Below are positions 1 through 7,512 of a DNA stretch of 15,581 nucleotides, piece after piece. How positions within the stretch are numbered: the first letter of the stretch is position 1; the number at the start of each line of letters is the position of its first letter. The position numbers and the translations under genes were made by a program. The notes under the pieces are model-generated. The model did no database searches and had not been told where the DNA came from. It saw only the letters and a program-made list of their open reading frames with translations. The DNA is from Caldifarciminota bacterium (GTDB lineage Bacteria > Hydrothermota > 32-111 > QNBC01), in contig JAGLYS010000036.1 in assembly GCA_023132105.1 (NCBI GenBank), forward strand, positions 1 through 15,581, in the 5' to 3' direction.

Positions 1-447
1 AAACACCTTTTTAAATGTAGAAAAATAAATAAATGTTATATTGCATTGGTTTATGGGGAATTCATAAATAGGGAGGGCATTATAGAATTTCCCGTAACAA
101 GAAATTATTACGGTAGTTATGGTAATTATATGATAACTGCGAGAGGGAACAATAAATGGGCAAGAACAATATATAATGTTCTTGATAATAGACATGGGTT
201 GTCTCTTGTGAAATTAAACATCATAACGGGGAGAACACATCAGATAAGAATACATATGAAAACATTAGGGCATCCGATATGTGGAGACAAGTTCTATGCA
301 TTAAAGAATGATAAAAGATTTCTCAGGCAGATGTTACATTCCTATCTGCTCGAATTTACAGATCCATTTAATAATGAGAAGGTGAAAATATTCACCACAA
401 TACCGGAAGATATGAGACGGGTACTCAGAGAGGTATATTATGTTTAA
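1..447 (+). CDS. RluA-family rRNA/tRNA pseudouridine synthase, 3' part (5' end outside window)
   Basis: The frame is open from the first base, so the gene is truncated by the window edge, and 148 residues of its C-terminal part are visible. The first residues include the stretch I-N-K-C-Y-I-A-L-V-Y-G, which matches the K-x-Y-x-A-L-V-x-G block of RluA/RluC/RluD enzymes. At about 229-290 lies the family signature G-R-T-H-Q-I-R-I-H, followed by L-G-H-P-I-C-G-D-K-F-Y. The catalytic Asp block (H-R-L-D) would lie upstream and is not in the window. The family isomerises uridine to pseudouridine in structured RNA in the cytoplasm; which RNA site is modified cannot be told from this part. An in-frame TTG at 46 is internal to the conserved block and is not a start. 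The last 8 bp overlap the next gene, which suggests co-transcription. Confidence 0.93.
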   Translation, partial: KHLFKCRKINKCYIALVYGEFINREGIIEFPVTRNYYGSYGNYMITARGNNKWARTIYNVLDNRHGLSLVKLNIITGRTHQIRIHMKTLGHPICGDKFYALKNDKRFLRQMLHSYLLEFTDPFNNEKVKIFTTIPEDMRRVLREVYYV

Positions 448-2263
448 TTTATATACAAAAAAGAGAGCACTTGTTCTTGGGGGTGGTTCGGCAAGAGGTT
501 TGGCTCATATTGGATTTATAAAGAAGCTGGAAGAAAATAACATTGAATATGATATGCTTATAGGAACAAGTATGGGGGCTTTTATTGGAGCAATGTACAT
601 GCAGAGAGAAAATATCGATGTGGTTGAACAACTTGCAAAGGATATAATTGCCAGGCAATTGTCGAAAATTATGGGATTCGAGAAGGGGGAAAGAAAATAT
701 AAAATTAAGATTTTTGATGAGTTTGTTAATTCTTTTAATAGAATGTTAAAATATGCGAAATTATTAAAAAGCAATAGCTATATTGAGCAACGACATATTA
801 ATCTCTTGCTTAATAACACACTACTTGATATGGATATTAATTGTTTTAAGATTCAATTTGCATCGGTGGCTGTGGATCTGATTAAACAAAAAACATTTGT
901 ATTTACTAAAGGTAATACAAGAACTGCAGTTCGTTCTTCAATATCGATACCCGGTGCTATTTCTCCTGTCAAATATAAAGATATGTTGTTAGTAGACGGT
1001 GGTGTTACATCGATTGTACCTGTTAAGGAAGCAATATCACTTGGAGCGGAAAAAGTGCTGGCAATAGATGTAAGCAGGAGATCAGGGGTAAAAGAAGATT
1101 TTCAATCAGCTATTGATATTATGTTTAGAGTAGATTCAGTTAGAGGGGAATTAATCAGGAAGGAGCAATTATCATTAGCGGATATTGTTGTTAATTTAGA
1201 GCATATGGAGATTAAATCAAATGAATATTCAAAAATTGATGAAATAATATCAATAGGAGAAAAGAAAGCTGAGGAGAATATGGATCAAATTAGAAAGCTA
1301 TTTTCTCCGGGCGTAATACAAAAATACTTTATTATGGATAAAAAAAGCGATTTGAATAGGAATCTATTCGGTGTAGCTGATTTCGGTTCTAATTCACTAA
1401 TTATTAATATATTTAATAAAACGGATGATTCCATATGTTATGAAAAATCTATTGGGCATAAATTGTTTAATTACATTGAAGAAGGGCGACTGTCAACAAA
1501 AGGTATAAAATTACTTAAAGAAAAACTAAAACTAATAAAAAACACTTTTTCAAATAAAGGGGTGTTTAAATATAAAATCATAGGAACTGAAATGTTTAGA
1601 CATATTAAAAACATAGATGAGGTTCAAAAATATTCAATGGAATATACAGGAAAGAAAATTAACATTTTACCATGGAATGATGAAGCCATATTATGTTTTA
1701 TAGGTAATACATATGGTAGAACATTTGACAATGATCATATTTGTATCCTTGATATAGGTGGAGCAAGCAGTGAATTTGTATGTCAAGTAGGTCCTATGAG
1801 AAAATATGTAGAGAGTATTCCTTTGGGAAGTAGGAATTTAGCATCTAATATGTCGAAAAAGGGATTGTCCGATATTGAAAGTATAAGAAAAGAGATAAGA
1901 AGCAATGTGAAATATTTTGAAAATATTAAAGATCGTAATTTTAAAATGATTGTTTCAGGGGGGGCAATTACAACATTCGCAGGTTATGTAAACAGATTAA
2001 ATAGTTATGACTATAATTCCATTGATGGTATTGAAATCAATATTGAAAGAATCGATCATTTTATAGAGAAATATTTAAATATGCGTGTTGAACATATCAG
2101 AGATATACTTCCGTATGATAAAGATAGAGCATTTCATTTGTTATACGGACTCATAATAATTTCAGAAATACTTCACCTGTATAATATTTCTTCTGTTATT
2201 GTATCATGCGGAGGTGTAAGAAAAGGTGTCTATTTATTTAGCAATAAGCCTACTTATTTATAA
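440..2263 (+). CDS. Patatin-like phospholipase fused to a Ppx/GppA-family phosphatase domain
   Basis: This is one uninterrupted 607-residue reading frame with two complete enzyme domains. Residues about 8-285 are patatin-like: oxyanion loop G14-G-G-S-A-R-G, nucleophile elbow G42-T-S44-M-G, and catalytic Asp in D186-G-G, giving an intact Ser/Asp dyad of a lipid acyl hydrolase. Residues about 308-607 are Ppx/GppA-like: first phosphate loop D314-F-G-S-N-S, G-T-E-M-F-R near 382, the expected catalytic Glu E415 in N-D-E-A, second phosphate loop D438-I-G-G-A-S-S-E, and the C-terminal S-C-G-G-V-R-K-G block. Members of that family hydrolyse polyphosphate or pppGpp; the substrate here is unknown. The start has a good ribosome binding site (AGAGAGG at 427-433, 6 nt spacing). 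An internal start at Met299 lacks one, so a single fused product is likely. No signal peptide is seen, which suggests a cytoplasmic or peripheral membrane protein. The domains are certain; the joint function is inference. Confidence 0.93.
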   Translation: MFNLYTKKRALVLGGGSARGLAHIGFIKKLEENNIEYDMLIGTSMGAFIGAMYMQRENIDVVEQLAKDIIARQLSKIMGFEKGERKYKIKIFDEFVNSFNRMLKYAKLLKSNSYIEQRHINLLLNNTLLDMDINCFKIQFASVAVDLIKQKTFVFTKGNTRTAVRSSISIPGAISPVKYKDMLLVDGGVTSIVPVKEAISLGAEKVLAIDVSRRSGVKEDFQSAIDIMFRVDSVRGELIRKEQLSLADIVVNLEHMEIKSNEYSKIDEIISIGEKKAEENMDQIRKLFSPGVIQKYFIMDKKSDLNRNLFGVADFGSNSLIINIFNKTDDSICYEKSIGHKLFNYIEEGRLSTKGIKLLKEKLKLIKNTFSNKGVFKYKIIGTEMFRHIKNIDEVQKYSMEYTGKKINILPWNDEAILCFIGNTYGRTFDNDHICILDIGGASSEFVCQVGPMRKYVESIPLGSRNLASNMSKKGLSDIESIRKEIRSNVKYFENIKDRNFKMIVSGGAITTFAGYVNRLNSYDYNSIDGIEINIERIDHFIEKYLNMRVEHIRDILPYDKDRAFHLLYGLIIISEILHLYNISSVIVSCGGVRKGVYLFSNKPTYL

Positions 2264-4358
2264 TGGCAAATTTTGTTTCTGAAATTTTTTTATTGTTTAT
2301 TGTTGCCACTGCCATATATATTCCCGATCGAAGATTAGATGTATTGAAATACATCTTAGAGTTGATGTCCGATGGCAAAAATCTTCCAATCTTTTTACCA
2401 TTTAAAGAATATACATATATAATTGTATTTTCAGGAACTAAATCTGCGTAAAGAATACCATTTCTAACTGGATTAGGAAACAGTCGAAGGTTAAAATTAT
2501 TATCTTCGATTATAAATATCCCGTCATTATAAAACCTGGATAAACCTCCAAGTGTTGCTATATACATAAAATTATTTTTTCTGTCAAATGAAAATAATTT
2601 TTGAGGTTTCTTAATTCCTCCGCTTGCAACCCCCATACTGTTACTTACAAGACCATCCTTTTCTTGAAAGTTCAACCATAAATTATCTCTTTTTACATAA
2701 ATACCGTATGAATTTTTTGCTATCCAAAGGTTACCGTAAGGATCTAATGTCATACCTATGATATCAGTTAAAGATATATTGCCATCCTGTTTAATTATAT
2801 TAACCACAGTATAGTTTCTTATTACATATATTCCGCTTTCTGTTGAAATATACATTGTCGAATCGTCGATTTCAGCAAAACCACTTACCGTAGCTGCCCC
2901 TGTGAGCAATATTCTATGCCATATCCCAGATGTATCAAAACATGTGGCAGCACCGATATAATAAGAGCCCATCCATAGATTGTTTGATTTGTCAAAATGC
3001 AATCTATACATCCAACCGGTATTGGGGTTATTATATTTTGTCCATGAGTTGTCCTCGTTTAACAAAAACAAATTAGAATAATCGCTATAATTAATAAGCC
3101 ATAATTTACCTTTATTGTCAAATTTTACATCGGACACAGTTGGGAGATCAGCAGGGAATTTGTACCAATGGAAATTTCCGGATTCATCGATGTTTACAAT
3201 ACCAGAATCACAAGGAGCCCAAAAACCAATCCATGGCCTATTCTGATTGTCAATATCTATAGAATAAATTCCCCTTGTATTTATATCCGGTGGAAAATAT
3301 ATTGAACTTATTGTGTCATTGTTAAGAAGGTCTATATGATTGGATAAAAATCCATATAGTATATATAGATTGCCTTCCTTGTCTGATTTAATAGCTGATA
3401 TTCCATTATTCGTTAAAGAATTTCTTTCTATTTTATCGACTACTATATTGCCGGAGGTATCGATATTGCAGGTGTCAATCCTATAAATATTATGATTGTT
3501 TATGGCAATATTTACACTGTCATTCCCAACTATTTCATTGATGCTATAACTACTAAGAGGGATATATCTTATCCATATACTATCATTATAGTAATATACT
3601 CTTGAGGAAGATATGGAATAAAGTCTTTTTCCCAGACTTGAAAAGTAGGTAACATCCGTACCTGTAAGGTTAGTATTTGGTATAGTATCTATAATCCCTT
3701 CATTGTAAGTATTAACCCCACTATCGGTGGCAATATAAAGTATCCGATCTCGTATATAAAGATAATTTACTTTTGAAGAAAGCAATTCGTCTTTGATATG
3801 TTTGTACCATGTAGTACTATCCCATGGTGTTTCCTTGGGGGAAAATATTATTCCCGAATCACTTGATATTACAAGTGTATCTGCTAAATCCGTTATGCAA
3901 GAAAAACTACCGAAAGGAGGATTGTATTTTTGAAAATTATAACTAACTCCGTCAAAAATTCCTACTAAAAGATTATTTCCGCTATTTATATATATAAATG
4001 TCGAATTAACATATATTTTATCGGGTTCATCTATAACCAGTTCTGAATAGAGGGGAATCACATATATACTATCAGGATTAATGACAGTAATCGCGTTTTT
4101 GTGTAAAATATATAAATTGTCATTTGATTTTGTAATACATTCAATTTTATTCGAATATATTCCCTCGGATGATGTTAATACAAGAAAGGAGTCGGTAAGA
4201 ATATTATATTTTCCCAAACCATAAGAAGATGAAATATATACATAATCATTGTTTTCCAACATATGATTATAATCTGTAAAATTAACAAAATTATACCAAT
4301 CGGAATGGACTAAAATAGAAATAAGAAATATTATGATAAATAATGACCATTTTTTCAT
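2250..4358 (-). CDS. Secreted beta-propeller (Reg_prop-like) protein with T9SS type A C-terminal sorting domain
   Basis: The 702-residue protein begins with a signal peptide (M-K-K-W, then a run of I/L/F, to about residue 19). The body consists of irregular blades with recurring motifs such as L-W-L-I-N, L-W-M-G-S, L-W-I-A-K, M-Y-I-S-T-E-S-G-I-Y and M-Y-I-A-T-L-G-G-L, as in the two-component-regulator propeller family. No kinase or membrane segment follows them. Residues 621-702 form a Por-secretion tail: L-F-P-N-P near the start, Y-V-Y-S-L-N-G-K near 650, then L-R-S-G-I-Y-M and a final K-F-A-I-I-N-K. Such tails direct export through the type IX system and cell-surface attachment. The start has a strong site (AAAAGGAG at 4366-4373) and shares one base with the stop of the upstream sugar transferase (TAATG), so translation is probably coupled. 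The 3' end overlaps the convergent patatin gene by 14 bp. The ligand or binding partner is unknown. Confidence 0.88.
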   Translation of the reverse strand: MKKWSLFIIIFLISILVHSDWYNFVNFTDYNHMLENNDYVYISSSYGLGKYNILTDSFLVLTSSEGIYSNKIECITKSNDNLYILHKNAITVINPDSIYVIPLYSELVIDEPDKIYVNSTFIYINSGNNLLVGIFDGVSYNFQKYNPPFGSFSCITDLADTLVISSDSGIIFSPKETPWDSTTWYKHIKDELLSSKVNYLYIRDRILYIATDSGVNTYNEGIIDTIPNTNLTGTDVTYFSSLGKRLYSISSSRVYYYNDSIWIRYIPLSSYSINEIVGNDSVNIAINNHNIYRIDTCNIDTSGNIVVDKIERNSLTNNGISAIKSDKEGNLYILYGFLSNHIDLLNNDTISSIYFPPDINTRGIYSIDIDNQNRPWIGFWAPCDSGIVNIDESGNFHWYKFPADLPTVSDVKFDNKGKLWLINYSDYSNLFLLNEDNSWTKYNNPNTGWMYRLHFDKSNNLWMGSYYIGAATCFDTSGIWHRILLTGAATVSGFAEIDDSTMYISTESGIYVIRNYTVVNIIKQDGNISLTDIIGMTLDPYGNLWIAKNSYGIYVKRDNLWLNFQEKDGLVSNSMGVASGGIKKPQKLFSFDRKNNFMYIATLGGLSRFYNDGIFIIEDNNFNLRLFPNPVRNGILYADLVPENTIIYVYSLNGKKIGRFLPSDINSKMYFNTSNLRSGIYMAVATINNKKISETKFAIINK

Positions 4359-5740
4359 TAGTAAGCTCCTTTTCCGTTTATTAAATTCGGTATCATCTTT
4401 GATATTATCTTTATGTCCAATAATAACGACCAGTTATCTATATAATACAAATCCATTTTTACACCTTCATTGAAATTGATATCACTTCTCCCTGATATTT
4501 GCCATAGGCATGCAATGCCGGGTTTCATCGATAGTCTTCTTATATGCCAGAACTTATACTCGTTATATTCATTTCTCAAGTGGGGGCGTGGTCCGATTAT
4601 CGACATCTCCCCCTTTAAAACATTAATAAATTGAGGAATTTCATCAATACTATACTTTCTTAAATGTCTTCCTGCTCGTGTTATTCTCGGATCGTTTTTT
4701 AGTTTGAAAATTATTTCATTCTTACTAAACTCTTTTAATTTTTGCTTTTTAATATCCGAACCTGTAAACATAGTTCTGAATTTATACATTATAAAGGATT
4801 TTCCACCTATTCCCAGTCTTTTTTGCTTGAAAAGCACAGGACCATTCGAATCAATTTTAATTATTAGTATAATAGGTAATGATAAAAGTAATGCAATTGG
4901 TGAAATAGCAATGACAAGAAGTCTGTCAATTATGTATTTTAGTGCCAGTGAAATTTTTCTTGAAATTTGAGGTGAAAATGTTAAAAGAGAGATACTTTTA
5001 ATTTTTTCTATATCCACTATCGATTTTGTTTCGGGGAAAATCGATTTCAATACTACCGATGAAGAAATTCCTATCTCTTCACAAAAATTTATCCCTTTTC
5101 TAAGTAATGTATTATGCCTTATATCATAAATAAATATCACCCAATGTATATTGCTTTCTTTTATAATTCTTGGTATTTCATTAAAACTATTTTTATAATC
5201 TATAACCTTTATTATATTTGGTAAGAAGTAAGTGTTTATAGAAGTAGTATATATATTTCTGAGTTCTTTAATGGTTTTATTGTCAATTCCCACTATAAGT
5301 ATGCGTTTTTCAACTCTCATTCCAGCAAAATGAACAAGAAAAGGTATGATACGAAATCTTACAAAATATAAAAATAAATTCATTAAAATATAGAAATATA
5401 CCAGAAAAAGTCTGGATTGTATGAAGGATTTGATTAAGAAAAGGTATAATCCTATAAAGAATATTATGAGTGTTGAAACCTGAAGCACATTGTTGGATTT
5501 GCCGGAAAGATAAGCATGCAATCGCTCATCCCTTGAAAGTTCAAATGTATCATAAATAATTATAAATAATATGGAAGCAAATCCCAATAAACCATAGTTT
5601 TTGAAATTCATAATAGATCGTAGCTCTGCTGGCATTCCATATTTTCTGATTGCAAACGCTATTATAAAGGCAGCAGTTATCGAGATTATATCTCCAATAA
5701 TAAATATGATTCTAATTGTTTTTAAGCGTTCATTAATCAT
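4358..5740 (-). CDS. Polyprenyl-phosphate sugar-1-phosphate transferase (WbaP/exopolysaccharide glycosylphosphotransferase type)
   Basis: The 460-residue membrane enzyme has four N-terminal membrane segments (about 9-31, 47-63, 86-104, 109-127) and a cytosolic Rossmann-like middle region starting near R-I-L-I-V-G (146-151). A further hydrophobic segment (about 268-296) leads into the bacterial sugar transferase domain (about 262-455). Visible signatures are G-P-V-L-F-K-Q-K-R-L-G, Y-K-F-R-T-M (319-324), the catalytic pair in S-I-D366-E367-I-P-Q, I-I-G-P-R-P, and K-P-G-I-A-C-L-W-Q-I-S-G-R. The family moves a sugar-1-phosphate from a nucleotide sugar to undecaprenyl phosphate, the first committed step of O-antigen, capsule or exopolysaccharide assembly. 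The sugar cannot be read from sequence. Length and order are normal for the long-form family. The start overlaps the upstream GT2 by 8 bp and has an AAGGTG site about 9 nt upstream. Confidence 0.95.
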   Translation of the reverse strand: MINERLKTIRIIFIIGDIISITAAFIIAFAIRKYGMPAELRSIMNFKNYGLLGFASILFIIIYDTFELSRDERLHAYLSGKSNNVLQVSTLIIFFIGLYLFLIKSFIQSRLFLVYFYILMNLFLYFVRFRIIPFLVHFAGMRVEKRILIVGIDNKTIKELRNIYTTSINTYFLPNIIKVIDYKNSFNEIPRIIKESNIHWVIFIYDIRHNTLLRKGINFCEEIGISSSVVLKSIFPETKSIVDIEKIKSISLLTFSPQISRKISLALKYIIDRLLVIAISPIALLLSLPIILIIKIDSNGPVLFKQKRLGIGGKSFIMYKFRTMFTGSDIKKQKLKEFSKNEIIFKLKNDPRITRAGRHLRKYSIDEIPQFINVLKGEMSIIGPRPHLRNEYNEYKFWHIRRLSMKPGIACLWQISGRSDINFNEGVKMDLYYIDNWSLLLDIKIISKMIPNLINGKGAY

Positions 5741-6599
5741 ATTTCAAAGCACCTTTTATTGCAGTAAGTATTATTATCCTGAATAATACTAAGTAATAAA
5801 GGATATATTTCAAAATGGTAAATTTATATAATTTTGAAAAATATATATACAAACTCTTATTATGCATCCATATTTTTTTTATAGGATCTTTATCAACAAT
5901 TGTCCCCAATAAATGAATAATTTTCATATCAGGAACAATATATGTTTTATAACCAAGAGTTGAAAGCTTTTTGGATAAATCGATATCTTCAACAAACATA
6001 AAATAATATTCCGAGAAACCACCTACCGAAAGAAATAAATCCTTATTTATGAGTATTGCAGCAGCTCTGACCCAATCGATTATTTGAACTCGATTATAAT
6101 TTATATTTTTATACATATAATCGGATGATAGTTTGTTGCGAGGAAATAAGGTGTTGAATAAGGAATTTCTTCCTCCGATTTGATTGATTAATGAGGGAAA
6201 TCTCCTTGCTGAATATTGGATAGAATAATCACTATTTAAGAGAACCGGGGCAACGATACCACAATCATTATTACTTTTATAAAATTTAATTAAATCCGTG
6301 ATTTTACCTTTGTAAAATATCGTATCAGGATTAACAAAGAATAGAAATTTCCCTTTAGCTGTATTTGCTCCAATATTACATGCTTTGGCAAACCCATAAT
6401 TCTTTTTCAAATGAATAACTATAATATTATTAGTCTTTTGGAAGATATTTAATTTATTATGTTCTGTTCCGGATGCGGAATTATTTACAATAATAATTTC
6501 ATAATTTAACTTTTTATGCATTCTTTTGAATGATAAAATAGAATTGATTATTTCGTTGCTGCTGAAATAATTCACATATATAAGGCTAACATCGATCAT
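5733..6599 (-). CDS. GT2 glycosyltransferase, rhamnosyltransferase-like (WbbL type)
   Basis: The 288-residue family-2 glycosyltransferase opens directly with the GT-A fold (V-S-L-I-Y-V-N-Y). It shows I-I-I-V-N-N-S (35-41), N-Y-G-F-A-K-A-C-N-I-G (67-77), the metal/nucleotide motif V-N-P-D-T (89-93), A-R-R-F-P-S, W-V-R-A-A-A-I-L-I and the acceptor-side E-D-I-D-L (204-208). These features together are typical of dTDP-rhamnose transferases that extend a polyprenol-linked saccharide at the cytoplasmic membrane face; the rhamnose specificity is inferred only from resemblance. A hydrophobic C-terminal segment (about 260-282) could anchor it. The start codon overlaps the stop of the upstream GT2 as ATGA (4 bp) and the stop overlaps the sugar transferase by 8 bp, so it belongs to the glycan operon. 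Confidence 0.92.
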   Translation of the reverse strand: MIDVSLIYVNYFSSNEIINSILSFKRMHKKLNYEIIIVNNSASGTEHNKLNIFQKTNNIIVIHLKKNYGFAKACNIGANTAKGKFLFFVNPDTIFYKGKITDLIKFYKSNNDCGIVAPVLLNSDYSIQYSARRFPSLINQIGGRNSLFNTLFPRNKLSSDYMYKNINYNRVQIIDWVRAAAILINKDLFLSVGGFSEYYFMFVEDIDLSKKLSTLGYKTYIVPDMKIIHLLGTIVDKDPIKKIWMHNKSLYIYFSKLYKFTILKYILYYLVLFRIIILTAIKGALKYD

Positions 6600-7315
6600 A
6601 TTTTACCGAATATATGCTGCAATCTAAGCTGCCATACACTCCAGAATGCTTCCCAAATAATCCCTTTGTTCATTTTGGATTGCCCTTTTACTCTATCAAT
6701 AAAAATAATCGGAATTTCGATAATTTTTGCTTTTTTATAAAACAGTTTCGATGTTATTTCAATTTGAAATGAATATCCATCCGATTTAATTGTTTTAAGA
6801 TTAAGCTCTTTGAGTTTTGATATTCTATAACATTTATAACCACCGGTGAGATCATTTACAGGAACTCCAGTAATAATCCTGGCGTAAATGTTTGCAAAGT
6901 AACTAAGTAATAACCTTATTATTGGCCAATTGACAACACTTACACCCTGATAGTATCTTGACCCTATAACAATATCGTAATTATTCTCTGTTATTATATT
7001 CAAGAATCTCGGTATATCATTAGGGTTATGGGAAAAATCAGCATCCATTTCGAATAAATAATCATAGTTATTTGATATAGCATATTTAAAACCTGTAACA
7101 TAAGCTGTACCTAATCCCATTTTGGAAGGACGGCGAATAAAATGAATTCTTTTATCCTTTTTTGCTATTTTTTCTATAATGTCGGAAGTCCCGTCAGGGG
7201 AATTATCATCAACTATAAGTATTTCTATATTTTTATCTTGCTTAAGTGTTAATTCTATAATGTCTTCAATATTTTCTTTTTCATTATATGTAGGAATTAT
7301 AACCAATACTTTCAT
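6596..7315 (-). CDS. Dolichol/polyprenyl-phosphate mannose synthase-like GT2 (DPM1 type)
   Basis: The 239-residue enzyme starts M-K-V-L-V-I-I-P-T-Y-N-E, the usual DPM1 N-terminus. Key sites are V-D-D-N-S-P-D-G-T (35-43), G-L-G-T-A-Y (67-72), the metal-binding D91-A-D in M-D-A-D-F-S-H, V-I-G-S-R-Y (116-121), and R-V-K-G-Q-S-K-M (208-215). The family transfers mannose or glucose from a nucleotide sugar to a polyprenyl phosphate. No C-terminal membrane domain is present, so it resembles the soluble catalytic subunit alone. The start at 7315 is fixed by AAGGAG at 7321-7326 (5 nt spacing) and by the conserved N-terminus. The frame is open back to 7534, but that extension lacks family similarity and crosses the promoter and repeats. 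It is the first gene of a four-gene overlapping operon. The sugar donor is not determined. Confidence 0.95.
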   Translation of the reverse strand: MKVLVIIPTYNEKENIEDIIELTLKQDKNIEILIVDDNSPDGTSDIIEKIAKKDKRIHFIRRPSKMGLGTAYVTGFKYAISNNYDYLFEMDADFSHNPNDIPRFLNIITENNYDIVIGSRYYQGVSVVNWPIIRLLLSYFANIYARIITGVPVNDLTGGYKCYRISKLKELNLKTIKSDGYSFQIEITSKLFYKKAKIIEIPIIFIDRVKGQSKMNKGIIWEAFWSVWQLRLQHIFGKI

Positions 7316-7320
7316 ATATT

Positions 7321-7326
7321 CTCCTT
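7321..7326 (-). promoter_or_regulatory. Shine-Dalgarno site deciding the start of the DPM1-like gene
   Basis: AAGGAG lies 5 nt upstream of the ATG at 7315 on the minus strand. It selects this start over the 219-nt longer open frame beginning at 7534. Confidence 0.85.
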
Positions 7327-7331
7327 GGGAA

Positions 7332-7360
7332 AGTATATATAAAAATATTAGTGGTGTCAA
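7332..7360 (-). promoter_or_regulatory. Sigma70-like promoter of the glycan operon
   Basis: On the minus strand, TTGACA (7360-7355) is followed after 17 nt by TATACT (7337-7332). This has a perfect -35, a 5/6 -10 and ideal spacing. The predicted start of transcription is about 7325 (an A), giving a leader of only about 10 nt that begins with the AGGAG ribosome binding site. It would drive the two GT2 genes, the sugar transferase and the propeller gene. Confidence 0.7.
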
Positions 7361-7413
7361 TATGCATATAAAATACATAGTAGATAGGAATGTATATACT
7401 TTGTTATAAGTAA

Positions 7414-7448
7414 CAAGTTGCAAGTGCCAAGTTTCAAGAGCCAATAGC
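7414..7448. repeat. Five tandem heptamers (CAAGTNN type)
   Basis: CAAGTTG, CAAGTGC, CAAGTTT, CAAGAGC and CAATAGC follow each other without gaps. The period is exactly 7 bp, the first three units share CAAGT and the last two are diverged. The array lies in the gap between the glycan operon and the HD-GYP genes. Its function is unknown. Confidence 0.75.
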
Positions 7449-7458
7449 ATTGCTATTG
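7442..7458. repeat. Perfect 8-bp inverted repeat overlapping the last heptamer
   Basis: CAATAGCA and TGCTATTG are exact reverse complements separated by one base. No T-run follows on either strand, so it does not look like an intrinsic terminator. It could be a protein-binding dyad or part of a small repetitive element. Confidence 0.7.
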
Positions 7459-7492
7459 AGGGAAAGCCAACGCCAGTGGGAACGGATTGTAG

Positions 7493-7512
7493 GGGCATGA
7501 TGCATCGTGTCC
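7493..7512. repeat. 20-nt palindrome centred on GATGCATC
   Basis: The arms GGGCATGATG and CATCGTGTCC pair completely as plus-strand RNA if two G-U pairs are allowed; in DNA there are two mismatched positions per arm. The G+C-rich flanks (GTAGGGGC on the left) contrast with the AT-rich surroundings. No poly-T follows. It probably belongs to the same repetitive element as the heptamers. Confidence 0.55.

Noticed and set aside
46..447. Complete small gene starting at TTG 46
   Set aside because: The frame is open to the window edge and the codons before 46 encode the conserved K-C-Y-I-A block, so the TTG is an internal Leu of a truncated RluA-family gene.
1334..2263. Separate Ppx/GppA gene starting at Met299 of the fusion
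   Set aside because: No ribosome binding site precedes this ATG and the frame continues from the patatin domain without a stop.
2266..2295. AT-only hairpin with a T-run after the patatin-Ppx stop as a terminator
   Set aside because: AAATTT arms without G or C are too weak, and the sequence is the coding strand complement of the conserved sorting tail (K-F-A-I-I-N-K).
7414..7448. CRISPR array
   Set aside because: The units are only 7 bp with no spacers and there are no cas genes.
7493..7512. Intrinsic terminator for a flanking operon
   Set aside because: The palindrome is not followed by a T-run on either strand.
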